NCBI GenBank assembly: GCA_938008665.1
Contig: CALLKA010000037.1
Span: 1 to 19,342, forward strand
DNA length: 19,342 nucleotides
Source: an uncultured Bacteroidota bacterium
GTDB taxonomy: Bacteria > Bacteroidota > Bacteroidia > Chitinophagales > Chitinophagaceae
Reading direction: 5' to 3'
Position numbers and translations under genes: made by a program. The notes beneath the pieces were generated by a model. That model made no database searches. It had not been told where the DNA came from and worked only from the letters and a program-made list of their open reading frames with translations. Shown one piece after another: positions 9,058 through 16,992 of the stretch. How positions within the stretch are numbered: position 1 is the stretch's first letter; every line of letters starts with the position of its first letter.

Positions 9058-10302
9058 ATGAAGAAACATTTTTTAATCCACTTTGTGGGAATAATTTTCG
9101 TTTCATTAAGTGTTAAAACTGTTGCGCAGCAAAATAGTTCGGCAACACAAAATGATAGCTTGTTCCCAAAAAATATTCCAGCTCTTTTGCTGTCAAGTAA
9201 TGGAACAGTAATCAAAACAAAAAAGGAATGGGAAAAAATACGCCGACCAGAATTAGAACAATTACTTGAAAATGAAATTTATGGTTTTGTACCTGTTGGT
9301 AATGTTAAAATGTCTAGCAAATTAATTGAACAAGATGATAATGCCCTTGGAGGAAAAGCAATTCGAAAGCAAATAAAAATCACTTTTACTAATGCGGAAA
9401 ACAAAATGGTGTCAGTTGCATTATTATTGTATTTACCCAAAGGCTTAAAAAAATTTCCTACATTTTTGGGATATAATTTTAATGGGAATGAAACTATTTA
9501 TCCGGATCCAATGATTCAGTCTAGTCCTGTATTGAACGGGAATAACAAACAAAGTGGAAGAGATTCTTTGAATTGGCCAGTGGCAACCATCATCAATGCG
9601 GGCTGTGGTGTTGCAACCATGTATTATTGGGAAGTGGCACCGGATAGGGAAGATTTCACTACCGGCATCTACCCATTGTATTACAAACCCAATCAAGTAA
9701 AGCCATTACCAAATGAATGGGGAGGATTGGCTGCATGGGCATGGGGATTATCTAAAGCGATGGATTATTTACAATCTGATAAACAGGTGGATGCAAAACG
9801 TGTTATTGTTTTGGGACATTCCCGACTTGGGAAAGCGGCCATATGGGCCGGTGCAAAGGACCAACGCTTCGCTGGGGTCATCTCCAGTGGTTCAGGTGCG
9901 ATGGGGGTATCTATTTCAAAAAATAAAAAAGGAGAAACCTTGAGCGCTGTCATTAAAAGATTTCCAAGATGGACAGCCGGCAATTTTAAAAAGTACCTCA
10001 ATCAGGATGCGAATTTACCATTCGATCAACATATGGTGGTTGCGATGGTAGCACCTAGGCCTATTTATATTAGTAGCGCTTCTGAAGATCAGTGGGCTGA
10101 TCCTTCGCATGAGTATTTGTCAGCTTATTTGACTACGGAAGTATATGCTTTATATGGTTATCCAAAATGGTCGTATCAATCGCCAAAAATTCAACAACCC
10201 ATTCAAGGTCGCGTATCCCAACATATCAGAGATGGTAAGCATGATATATTACCGTATGATTGGAATTTGTTTTTAACATTTGCTCAAAGAGAATTAAAGT
10301 AA
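9058..10302 (+). CDS. CE15-like glucuronoyl esterase, secreted
   Basis: CE15 enzymes cleave esters of the glucuronate carboxyl group, classically lignin-glucuronoxylan links. The 414-residue protein has a signal peptide (about 1-24, TVAQ) and the family's nucleophile motif GHSRLGKAA (253-261) with S255, followed by AIWAGAKDQRFAG. The catalytic histidine is H395 (RDGKHDILPYDW). The acid of fungal CE15, the E in an E-S-G-x-G motif, is replaced: the stretch reads SSGSGAMG (276-283). E343 in SASEDQWADP (340-349) is the likely substitute, as in some bacterial CE15 members. No signs of damage. Beside a GH105 and a lyase candidate, a role in de-esterifying uronates of the locus's own substrate is as likely as lignin-xylan cleavage. 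Confidence 0.85.
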   Translation: MKKHFLIHFVGIIFVSLSVKTVAQQNSSATQNDSLFPKNIPALLLSSNGTVIKTKKEWEKIRRPELEQLLENEIYGFVPVGNVKMSSKLIEQDDNALGGKAIRKQIKITFTNAENKMVSVALLLYLPKGLKKFPTFLGYNFNGNETIYPDPMIQSSPVLNGNNKQSGRDSLNWPVATIINAGCGVATMYYWEVAPDREDFTTGIYPLYYKPNQVKPLPNEWGGLAAWAWGLSKAMDYLQSDKQVDAKRVIVLGHSRLGKAAIWAGAKDQRFAGVISSGSGAMGVSISKNKKGETLSAVIKRFPRWTAGNFKKYLNQDANLPFDQHMVVAMVAPRPIYISSASEDQWADPSHEYLSAYLTTEVYALYGYPKWSYQSPKIQQPIQGRVSQHIRDGKHDILPYDWNLFLTFAQRELK

Positions 10303-10309
10303 AACCAAT

Positions 10310-12661
10310 ATGCAAGGATATTCATTCAAGTCATTAATATTCATTTTACTATTTTGTTTTTTCAAAATTACTGGGCATGCACAAAAGCCAATTTCAAAAT
10401 CAATGTTGCAATTGGATGTAAATTGGGCATCGCATTTAAAACAACATGATTTATTATGGAATAGTATACCCAAGGATTATTTTGCTGGTGCTTATGTGGG
10501 AAATGGATTATTAGGGACTATTTTATTTAAGGATGATCAATTACCAAATACCCTAAGGTTTGAAATAGGACGCACAGATGTGTATGATCATAGAACGGCT
10601 TCACCCAGTGCTTATGAAACTAGTCGCTTACCCATTGGTCAATTATTATTGACTACGGTGGGCGTTGCAACGAATGTGAATATTAGAACTGATTTATGGA
10701 ATGCTGAAATTATAGGGGAGCTTACAACAACCAAAGGAACATTAAGTTTTAGATGTTTTGCCCCTTCAAGTGAGGAGTTAATTATTGTAAATTTAAAAAC
10801 AACTGGAAACGAAGCAGCGGCTAAATTTTCATTTCGTCCGCAACTAGCACAAAGCGCCAGATATATTGCAAAGCGCGCCATGGGTTTAGAGTTAAATGTG
10901 GTGTATCAACAAAACCCCAATTTTACAACGCGTAAGGAAGGAGATATTGAAGTGGTAACACAACCTTTATTAATGGGCGATGATTATGCAACCGCATGGC
11001 AGGAACAAAAAAATAATAATGGTGAACGTACTGTATTATTGACTGTGGCGAATAGATGGGGAAAGTATCGTAAATCAATGTCAGGCTCGGCTAAGGACGC
11101 GGTGGCTACTATTCATGCAGCAAAAAATAAATCTTTAAAAAATATTGAATCAGCACACCGTCAATGGTGGCATGCTTATTATCCCGCAAGTTTTGTGAAT
11201 TTCCCGGATGCAAGATTAGAAAGTTTTTATTGGATTCAATTATATAAGTTAGCAAGTGCTACCCATCCAGGGAAACCAGTGATTGATTTGTTAGGCCCTT
11301 GGTTTAAGCCCACTGCATGGCCATTACTATGGATGAATTTGAATGTGCAATTAACTTATTTTACGATGGGGGTTACTAATCATACTGCATTGGAAGATAA
11401 TTTATATCAATTATTAGATCGCCACACCCAACAAATGATTGACAATGTTCCTTTAGAATTCAGAAATGATTGTGCAGGCATTAGAAACCCAGTAGGGTAT
11501 GATGATTTATATAATCCCTTATTTATAACAAGTGATAAAAATAACGTGAAGGAGGGAATGAATATTATTGTACTTCCTTGGTTAATGCAAATGTATTATT
11601 TGCATAATAGAAGATTGATGGATGATACAAGGTTACGCGAAAAAATATATCCATTAATGCGTCGTGCATTTAATGTGTATTTAAGAACCATGATTAAAGG
11701 GGAGGATGGATTATATCATATTCCATATACTTATTCAGATGAGTATGGTGACGCAAAGGAAACAAGTTTAAATATTGCATTAGCCAATTGGGGATTTAAA
11801 GCCTTAATTGCGAGCGCGGAAAGATTAAAAATAAAAGACAGTTTACTACCTGTATGGAAGGATCATATAGCGCATATGGCGGATTACAGTATCAATGAAA
11901 ATGGTATTATGATTGGTAAGGATAAGCCGCTTGCAAGTTCACACCGACACTTTAGCCATCTTTTTACCATATTCCCATTATATGATATGACCAAGGAAAA
12001 TGCGCCAACACGTATTCCTTTAATGGAAAAGTCCATTACGCACTTTACAAGTTTGGACGGTGATAATTGTATGTACAAGTTTTCAGGCGCAGCAAGTTTA
12101 TGGGCAAGTTTAGGAAAAGGAGATAGTGCCTTATTCTGGTTGAATAGGTCATTGGAAATTTTACCTCGGTTTGGTAAACCTCCTGGACCATCAAGGATTC
12201 CGACGGTAACTCAAAATACATTTTACAGTGAAAGAGAAAATCCCACTTTTGAATCACCCATTGCTTCCTCAAGATCCATGTTGGATATGATGCTGCAAAG
12301 TTGGGGTGGGATTATACATATTTTTCCAGCAATGCCCACCAAATGGAAGGAGGCTAGCTTTTATCAACTCAGAACGGAAGGCGCTTTTTTAGTAAGTGCC
12401 CTCAGAAATAACGGTCAAACCAAGTTCATTCATATCAAGAGTTTGGCTGGAGAACCCTGTATAATTTCATCAGATTTACTAGAGGATGTTAAATTATTAG
12501 GGCCACCATCAGTTCAATTGTTAAAAAAAGGCAATAAATGGGTTCTGACGCTTAAAAAAGGACAGGAAGCCATTTTATATACCGGCGAAAAGCCAGCTGC
12601 TTTTGTCATTAAAGCCAAAGCCTTGAATCCCAATGAAATGAATAGTTGGGGGGTAAAATGA
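10310..12661 (+). CDS. GH95-like inverting alpha-L-fucosidase/alpha-L-galactosidase, divergent
   Basis: GH95 enzymes remove terminal alpha-L-fucose or alpha-L-galactose by inversion. The 783-residue protein has a signal peptide (about 1-25, GHAQ), an N-terminal beta-sandwich with YVGNGLLGTILF (62-73), an (alpha/alpha) catalytic domain and a short C-terminal beta region. WMNLNVQL (341-348) fits the paired asparagines (N343, N345) that activate the base; HRHFSHLFTIFP (545-556) and MLQSWGGIIHIFPAMPTKW (661-679) are strong family marks. E478 (SDEY) or E484 is the best acid candidate. Where the family has a base aspartate in F-x-I-D-G-N, this protein has TFESP with E648. Fucose and L-galactose are the expected leaving sugars, but the substitution weakens that. 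It ends the first gene block; a 217-base gap follows. Confidence 0.7.
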   Translation: MQGYSFKSLIFILLFCFFKITGHAQKPISKSMLQLDVNWASHLKQHDLLWNSIPKDYFAGAYVGNGLLGTILFKDDQLPNTLRFEIGRTDVYDHRTASPSAYETSRLPIGQLLLTTVGVATNVNIRTDLWNAEIIGELTTTKGTLSFRCFAPSSEELIIVNLKTTGNEAAAKFSFRPQLAQSARYIAKRAMGLELNVVYQQNPNFTTRKEGDIEVVTQPLLMGDDYATAWQEQKNNNGERTVLLTVANRWGKYRKSMSGSAKDAVATIHAAKNKSLKNIESAHRQWWHAYYPASFVNFPDARLESFYWIQLYKLASATHPGKPVIDLLGPWFKPTAWPLLWMNLNVQLTYFTMGVTNHTALEDNLYQLLDRHTQQMIDNVPLEFRNDCAGIRNPVGYDDLYNPLFITSDKNNVKEGMNIIVLPWLMQMYYLHNRRLMDDTRLREKIYPLMRRAFNVYLRTMIKGEDGLYHIPYTYSDEYGDAKETSLNIALANWGFKALIASAERLKIKDSLLPVWKDHIAHMADYSINENGIMIGKDKPLASSHRHFSHLFTIFPLYDMTKENAPTRIPLMEKSITHFTSLDGDNCMYKFSGAASLWASLGKGDSALFWLNRSLEILPRFGKPPGPSRIPTVTQNTFYSERENPTFESPIASSRSMLDMMLQSWGGIIHIFPAMPTKWKEASFYQLRTEGAFLVSALRNNGQTKFIHIKSLAGEPCIISSDLLEDVKLLGPPSVQLLKKGNKWVLTLKKGQEAILYTGEKPAAFVIKAKALNPNEMNSWGVK

Positions 12662-12743
12662 CCTTAAAATTTGAGTCATTTCACCTTATTTTATTACAAT
12701 TTTCTTTAAATTGAATTGCCCAATGGTGTGGTAATTAGTAGAG

Positions 12744-12757
12744 CGAAAACGATTTCG
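12744..12757. promoter_or_regulatory. Candidate LacI/CcpA-type operator in the largest intergenic gap
   Basis: CGAAAACGATTTCG is a 14-base near-perfect palindrome with a central CG; only the A/A pair next to the centre breaks symmetry. Its core fits the LacI-family pattern G-N-A-A-N-C-G-N-T-T-N-C. It lies in the 217-base gap (12662-12878) before the GH105 block, the only long gap in the enzyme genes. Also in the gap: a weak hairpin CTTAAAG/CTTTAAG (12793-12799 with 12814-12820) followed by six T (12826-12831), and TAACTTTA (12811-12818), one base off a Bacteroidota -7 box. No regulator gene is in the window. Confidence 0.45.
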
Positions 12758-12878
12758 TAAATAAGCGTTACCCCTCATCAATTTGGCAGCTACTTAAAGC
12801 ACTAACTTATTAACTTTAAGGGACGTTTTTTGTTGCCTCATTGCTTGATTATTAACCATTTATGAATTGTTGTATAAT

Positions 12879-14039
12879 ATGAAAATTATTTTAAAAAAAT
12901 CCTTAGTTATTTTTCTATTCTTTCTAATTCCAGTGGTCAATTTTGCACAAACCACTTGGGTGGATGCCGTTGATAAACATGGACGTGAAGTATATATGCC
13001 TGCAGATAAATACAAATGGGATTGGGGTCAGGCAACTTTTTTAAATTCATTAATACATTTATACAATTCAAAGTCGACCTCGGAAAAGTTGCTTTATTTA
13101 AATTATGTAAAAGTTGCCATGGATGCAACCTACAATGTGGCCAATGGTAAACATCCAAATGCAGTTGCATCTGCGCATGGAATGGCTTTTTTGGCAAGAT
13201 TAACTGGAGATAAAAAATACCTAGACAAATCCAATGAAATATATGCAGATTATTTAAAAATTCCACGTGCATCCAATGGGGGTGTTTCACATCGTGCAGA
13301 AACCAATGAATTATGGGATGATACTGTTTATATGTTAAGTATGTATTTGCTTGAAATGTATCGATTGACAAATGATGAAAAATATATTGCTGATTTTTTG
13401 CATCAATTCAATACACACAATGAAAAGTTAACCGATAAACAAACTGGCTTGTGGGTGCATGGTTGGGATGCAGATAATGAAGATTACAATGATGGATGCA
13501 GTAATTTAGGATGGCCTGATAAAGTAACAAGAAGAAGCACCCAGATTTGGGCTAGGGGAAATGGATGGATCGGTATGGCATTAGCTGATGCATTACTAAC
13601 AGTTTCTAAAAAGTCAAAATTCAGAAAACCGTTAGAGACCGCGTTAAAAAATTATATTTCTTTTGTAGCGCCTTTGCAACACAAGGAAACGGGTTATTGG
13701 TATCAATTAATGACGCTGCCCAATGATCCGCAAAACTTTGATGAAAGTTCATCAACAGCAATGTTCTCTTATGCAATAACGATTGGTTTAAAATTAAAAT
13801 TAATACCTGCGTCAGTTTATAATCCCATCATTGATAGGGCATACGATGCATTAAAAACAACAGGTGTAAAGTCCATGGGGGATGGTTATTTAATTCCAGT
13901 GAAAGTATCTGGAGGTACTTGTGTGGGAAGTAAAGAATATTATCTGACAAGAAAAATTACGGAGGGTACTGGTTTTGGATATGGATCATTTATCCTATTT
14001 GGATTGGCATATGAACAATATAAAGGAATCAGAAAATAA
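12879..14039 (+). CDS. GH105-family unsaturated uronyl (rhamnogalacturonyl-type) hydrolase
   Basis: GH88/GH105 enzymes release the 4,5-unsaturated uronate that a polysaccharide lyase leaves at the non-reducing end; protonation of the enol ether starts the reaction. The start chosen is ATG 12879, giving 386 residues that open with a signal peptide (about 1-24, NFAQ); an in-frame TTG at 12867 would only add four residues before it. The (alpha/alpha)6 fold shows ELWDDTVYM (144-152), whose D147 or D148 is the catalytic aspartate, GLWVHGWD (190-197), WARGNGW (224-230) and SSSTAMFSYAI (290-300). Length is typical. Its presence means that a lyase acts on the substrate, and the next two genes are the candidates. 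It heads the second block, 22 bases before the next gene. Confidence 0.88.
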   Translation: MKIILKKSLVIFLFFLIPVVNFAQTTWVDAVDKHGREVYMPADKYKWDWGQATFLNSLIHLYNSKSTSEKLLYLNYVKVAMDATYNVANGKHPNAVASAHGMAFLARLTGDKKYLDKSNEIYADYLKIPRASNGGVSHRAETNELWDDTVYMLSMYLLEMYRLTNDEKYIADFLHQFNTHNEKLTDKQTGLWVHGWDADNEDYNDGCSNLGWPDKVTRRSTQIWARGNGWIGMALADALLTVSKKSKFRKPLETALKNYISFVAPLQHKETGYWYQLMTLPNDPQNFDESSSTAMFSYAITIGLKLKLIPASVYNPIIDRAYDALKTTGVKSMGDGYLIPVKVSGGTCVGSKEYYLTRKITEGTGFGYGSFILFGLAYEQYKGIRK

Positions 14040-14061
14040 TAAAACTTAAAAAATAAATGTA

Positions 14062-15780
14062 ATGATGAATCGTCGAAAATTTGTTTCTTTAAATGCAGCC
14101 GCCCTTTGCTTATCTCCTTTGGCAGGATTTTCATTTCCAACAGGGAATGAAAAAATGGATACACTTGTAAAACCAACCTGGTTAATTGATTTAATAAAAT
14201 TGAACGATACTTATTTGAATGGTTCGAATGCAAATAAAATAAAAGATAAATTCAATCCTTATTTTGGTGCTCGCTTAGATGGAGAATTAATTCCTAATCC
14301 ACACAGTACCTCTGGGTATCTTAATATTGCTTGTGCTGCTTTAGCAACTCCGGAATCAATTTATTATCAGTCTCCTATTATCTTAAATGAAATACAAGAT
14401 GCTGTTCAAGGAATGTTATCATTGCAGCATGCGGATGGTTCCATTGATTTATTATCCACTAATTTTCATTCAACACCAGATACAGCATTTATTGTGGAGC
14501 GATTGGCGCAGTCATATAAGCTATTAAAACAATCCAATACAAAGGGTATAGAAAAAGTATTAATCCCTTTTGAGAAATTTTTAAAACAAGCAGGTGAAAT
14601 GTTAATCACGGGTGGTATTCATACACCTAATCATCGTTGGGTGGTTTCATGTGCATTGACTAAATTATATGAATTGTGGCCAGATCAAAGATATGTTGAT
14701 CGAGCAAATCAGTGGTTAAGAGAAAATATTGATTCTGATCCTGATGGGCAATTTTATGAAAAGAGCACAGGTGGATATTCTTCCATTGTTGATCGTGCAT
14801 TAATAAGTGTTGCGATTGGTTTAAATAAGCCGGAACTTTTTGAGCCCGTGCGAAAAAATTTAAAAATGATGCGTTACTATATTCATCCAAATGGAGAAGT
14901 AGTGACAGAAGCGTCAAACCGTCAAGACAAAGGGACCATTGGTCACATGGATGGATATTATTATGCAGCTAGATACATGGCATTGTTAGATAATGATGGA
15001 GAAATGGCTGCTATTTGTAGATTGGTGGAAAGAGATAATAAAAATTCAATCCATGGTATTTTAAATCATTACCTAGAGGATCCATCCCAATGGAAGGAAT
15101 TACCTGCTGATAAAACATTGCCAACCAATTATGTAAAATCATTTCCTTATTCCGGGGTAGTGCGAATTAGAAAAGAAAATTGGGATACTACTATTTTGTC
15201 AAACAATGCAGGATGGTTAACTTTTCATAAAGGAAATGCTGTTTTACAAGCGATGCGAATTGCGACTTCTTTTTTTGGTAAAGGACAATTTGATTCCATG
15301 CAAATTAAACAAGAAGGAGATAGTTTTATTTTAAATAAGAAACTAGAAGGGGCCTATTTTCAGCCCTTTGAACCAAAGTTTATTTCACCTGATGGGGATT
15401 TGGGAAAAATGCCTAAGAGTAATCGTAAGCAAAGTAATGTACAGTATTTAGATACCACAATCAGAATCACTCCATTGAATAATGGTATTGAAGTGGACAT
15501 AGCAATTACAGGTACCGATAAAGTGCCCGTATCCATGGAGCTTATTTTACGTGACGGCGGAAAATTTGAAGGTGTTGAATCTATTCAAAATAATCCTTTA
15601 GCTTATGTGTTAAAAGGAAAACAAGGATCTTATACCGTTGGCTCAGATACCATTAATTTTGGACCTGGTAAGTTTGAGCATACCGGGTATCAATTAAGAG
15701 GGGCCTTGCCAAAAATGTCGGCACCTACCGTTTACTTAACAGGAATTACACCGTTTAAACATACTATACATATAGTTTAA
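14062..15780 (+). CDS. Tat-exported two-domain protein, possible polysaccharide lyase, family not recognised
   Basis: I do not recognise a named family with certainty. The 572-residue protein starts with a twin-arginine signal (NRRKFV, 3-8, then a hydrophobic stretch to about 25). Residues 40-330 look like an alpha-helical toroid, with repeats such as HADGSIDLL (123-131), TGGIHTPNHRW (183-193), QRYVDRANQWL (209-219) and HMDGYYYAARY (295-305). Residues about 355-572 look like a beta-sandwich, ending in TVYLTGITPFKHTIHI. Toroid plus sandwich is the build of several uronate lyases (PL8, PL15, PL21 and relatives), where His, Tyr, Asn and Arg act; N190, H191, R192 and the Y299-Y301 cluster are candidates. 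Lying between GH105 and a beta-helix gene favours a lyase role. A glycoside hydrolase or binding protein remains possible. Confidence 0.6.
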   Translation: MMNRRKFVSLNAAALCLSPLAGFSFPTGNEKMDTLVKPTWLIDLIKLNDTYLNGSNANKIKDKFNPYFGARLDGELIPNPHSTSGYLNIACAALATPESIYYQSPIILNEIQDAVQGMLSLQHADGSIDLLSTNFHSTPDTAFIVERLAQSYKLLKQSNTKGIEKVLIPFEKFLKQAGEMLITGGIHTPNHRWVVSCALTKLYELWPDQRYVDRANQWLRENIDSDPDGQFYEKSTGGYSSIVDRALISVAIGLNKPELFEPVRKNLKMMRYYIHPNGEVVTEASNRQDKGTIGHMDGYYYAARYMALLDNDGEMAAICRLVERDNKNSIHGILNHYLEDPSQWKELPADKTLPTNYVKSFPYSGVVRIRKENWDTTILSNNAGWLTFHKGNAVLQAMRIATSFFGKGQFDSMQIKQEGDSFILNKKLEGAYFQPFEPKFISPDGDLGKMPKSNRKQSNVQYLDTTIRITPLNNGIEVDIAITGTDKVPVSMELILRDGGKFEGVESIQNNPLAYVLKGKQGSYTVGSDTINFGPGKFEHTGYQLRGALPKMSAPTVYLTGITPFKHTIHIV

Positions 15781-15807
15781 TCAAAATAAATTTTAAAAAT
15801 AGTTTTC

Positions 15808-16989
15808 ATGAAATCAATCGCATTATTTTTTATTGGCACTATCGTTTTTTCAATACAAGGATTGGCCCAAGCGGATGTGCAAAAGAAATTGCAAAAACAA
15901 CTTATTTTGGCTGAGGCAGGTGCTGTTATCGAATTACCTGAAGGGGTATTTGAGTTTACAAATACATTGTCGTTAGAAGAAAAGAAAAAAATTACCATTC
16001 GTGGTAAAGGCATGAATAAAACCAAGTTGAGTTTTAAAGGCCAAACGGATGGGGCTGAAGGAATCAGGGTAAGTAATTGTGATGATATCGTGTTGGAAGG
16101 TTTTAGTGTGCAGGATGCAAAAGGAGATGCCATTAAAACAATGCATGTCAACAATATTACTTTTCGTGATGTAAAAACGGAGTGGACTGGAGCTCCAGGA
16201 CCGGAAAATGGCGGGTATGGATTTTATCCTGTTCAATGTGATGGCGTAATGATAGATAAGTGTGAAGCCATGGGGGCATCAGATGCAGGGATTTATGTAG
16301 GCCAGTCAAAAAATATAGTTGTTAAAAATTCAAAAGCATATTATAATGTAGCAGGAATTGAAATTGAAAATTCGATTCATGCCGAAGTGTTTAACAATGA
16401 AGCTTACCAAAATACAGGTGGCGTATTGGTATTTGATTTACCGGACTTAGTGCAAAAAAAAGGGGGTGATGTAAATGTGCATGACAATTATATTCATGAT
16501 AACAATTTTCCAAATTTTGCACCAAAGGGTAATATAGTAGCATCTGTTCCTACAGGTACTGGTATTTTGATTTTAGCTGCGAAAGGGATCAATATTTTTA
16601 AAAATAAAATAATCAATAATCAAAGTGTAAGTACAGGAATAATTAGTTATTTCACCACAGGTAAACCTATCAAGGATAAATTATATGATCCATATCCATC
16701 CGCCATATCCATTTATGATAATCAATTTGAGCGTCAATTGGGTAGGCCAGTGAGTGCTGACCCATTAGGTATGATTGTTTCAAAAAGGTTTAAGGAAAAC
16801 ACACCACATATCATCTATGATGGGATTAAAAATAAAGCCTTGTTAGATGCAGACGGAAATTGGACTGCAGGTAACTGTATTTCAATTATAAATAATACAA
16901 ATCAATCTATTGTAAATTTAGACGCTTCTAATTTATTTAAGGATATGGCAATTGTGCCAAACGAAATGTTTAATTGTACAAACAAATAA
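15808..16989 (+). CDS. Secreted parallel beta-helix protein, TIGR03805-type, function unknown
   Basis: The 393-residue protein has a signal peptide (about 1-21, GLAQ) and a right-handed parallel beta-helix from about residue 36 to 310. Helix coils are visible as repeated strands with stacked Asn and Gly: ITIRGKG, IRVSNCDDIVLEGFSV, VNNITFRDV, VMIDKCEA, IYVGQSKNIVVKNSKA, IEIENSIHAEVFNNEA, INIFKNKIIN. It fits, from memory, the family modelled as TIGR03805, which regularly occurs next to the diheme cytochrome family encoded by the next gene; the function of that pair is not assigned. Beta-helix proteins include pectate, alginate and chondroitin lyases, so sugar binding or cleavage is plausible, but no lyase catalytic motif is evident. 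The stop is 3 bases before the next start, so the two are probably co-translated. Confidence 0.8.
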   Translation: MKSIALFFIGTIVFSIQGLAQADVQKKLQKQLILAEAGAVIELPEGVFEFTNTLSLEEKKKITIRGKGMNKTKLSFKGQTDGAEGIRVSNCDDIVLEGFSVQDAKGDAIKTMHVNNITFRDVKTEWTGAPGPENGGYGFYPVQCDGVMIDKCEAMGASDAGIYVGQSKNIVVKNSKAYYNVAGIEIENSIHAEVFNNEAYQNTGGVLVFDLPDLVQKKGGDVNVHDNYIHDNNFPNFAPKGNIVASVPTGTGILILAAKGINIFKNKIINNQSVSTGIISYFTTGKPIKDKLYDPYPSAISIYDNQFERQLGRPVSADPLGMIVSKRFKENTPHIIYDGIKNKALLDADGNWTAGNCISIINNTNQSIVNLDASNLFKDMAIVPNEMFNCTNK

Positions 16990-16992
16990 GAT

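Noticed and set aside
12793..12831. Hairpin plus T-run as a terminator for the GH95 gene
   Set aside because: The stem is only 7 A/T-rich pairs, the loop is 14 bases and five bases separate it from the T-run. It is too weak to call as a separate terminator.
12867..12869. TTG start for the GH105 gene
   Set aside because: ATG at 12879 gives a normal signal peptide directly. The ATG at 12862 is in another frame and stops after a few codons.
12937..13371. 144-codon minus-strand open frame
   Set aside because: It lies wholly within the GH105 gene and its translation is rich in His, Leu and Trp without any domain, as expected of an antisense shadow.
14062..15780. Heparinase II/III identity for the Tat-exported protein
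   Set aside because: The overall toroid-sandwich build is similar, but I could not find the family's specific motifs, so only a possible lyase is claimed.
15777..16154. 125-codon minus-strand open frame
   Set aside because: It overlaps the start of the beta-helix gene, whose signal peptide and beta-helix repeats are clear. The antisense product has no recognisable motif.
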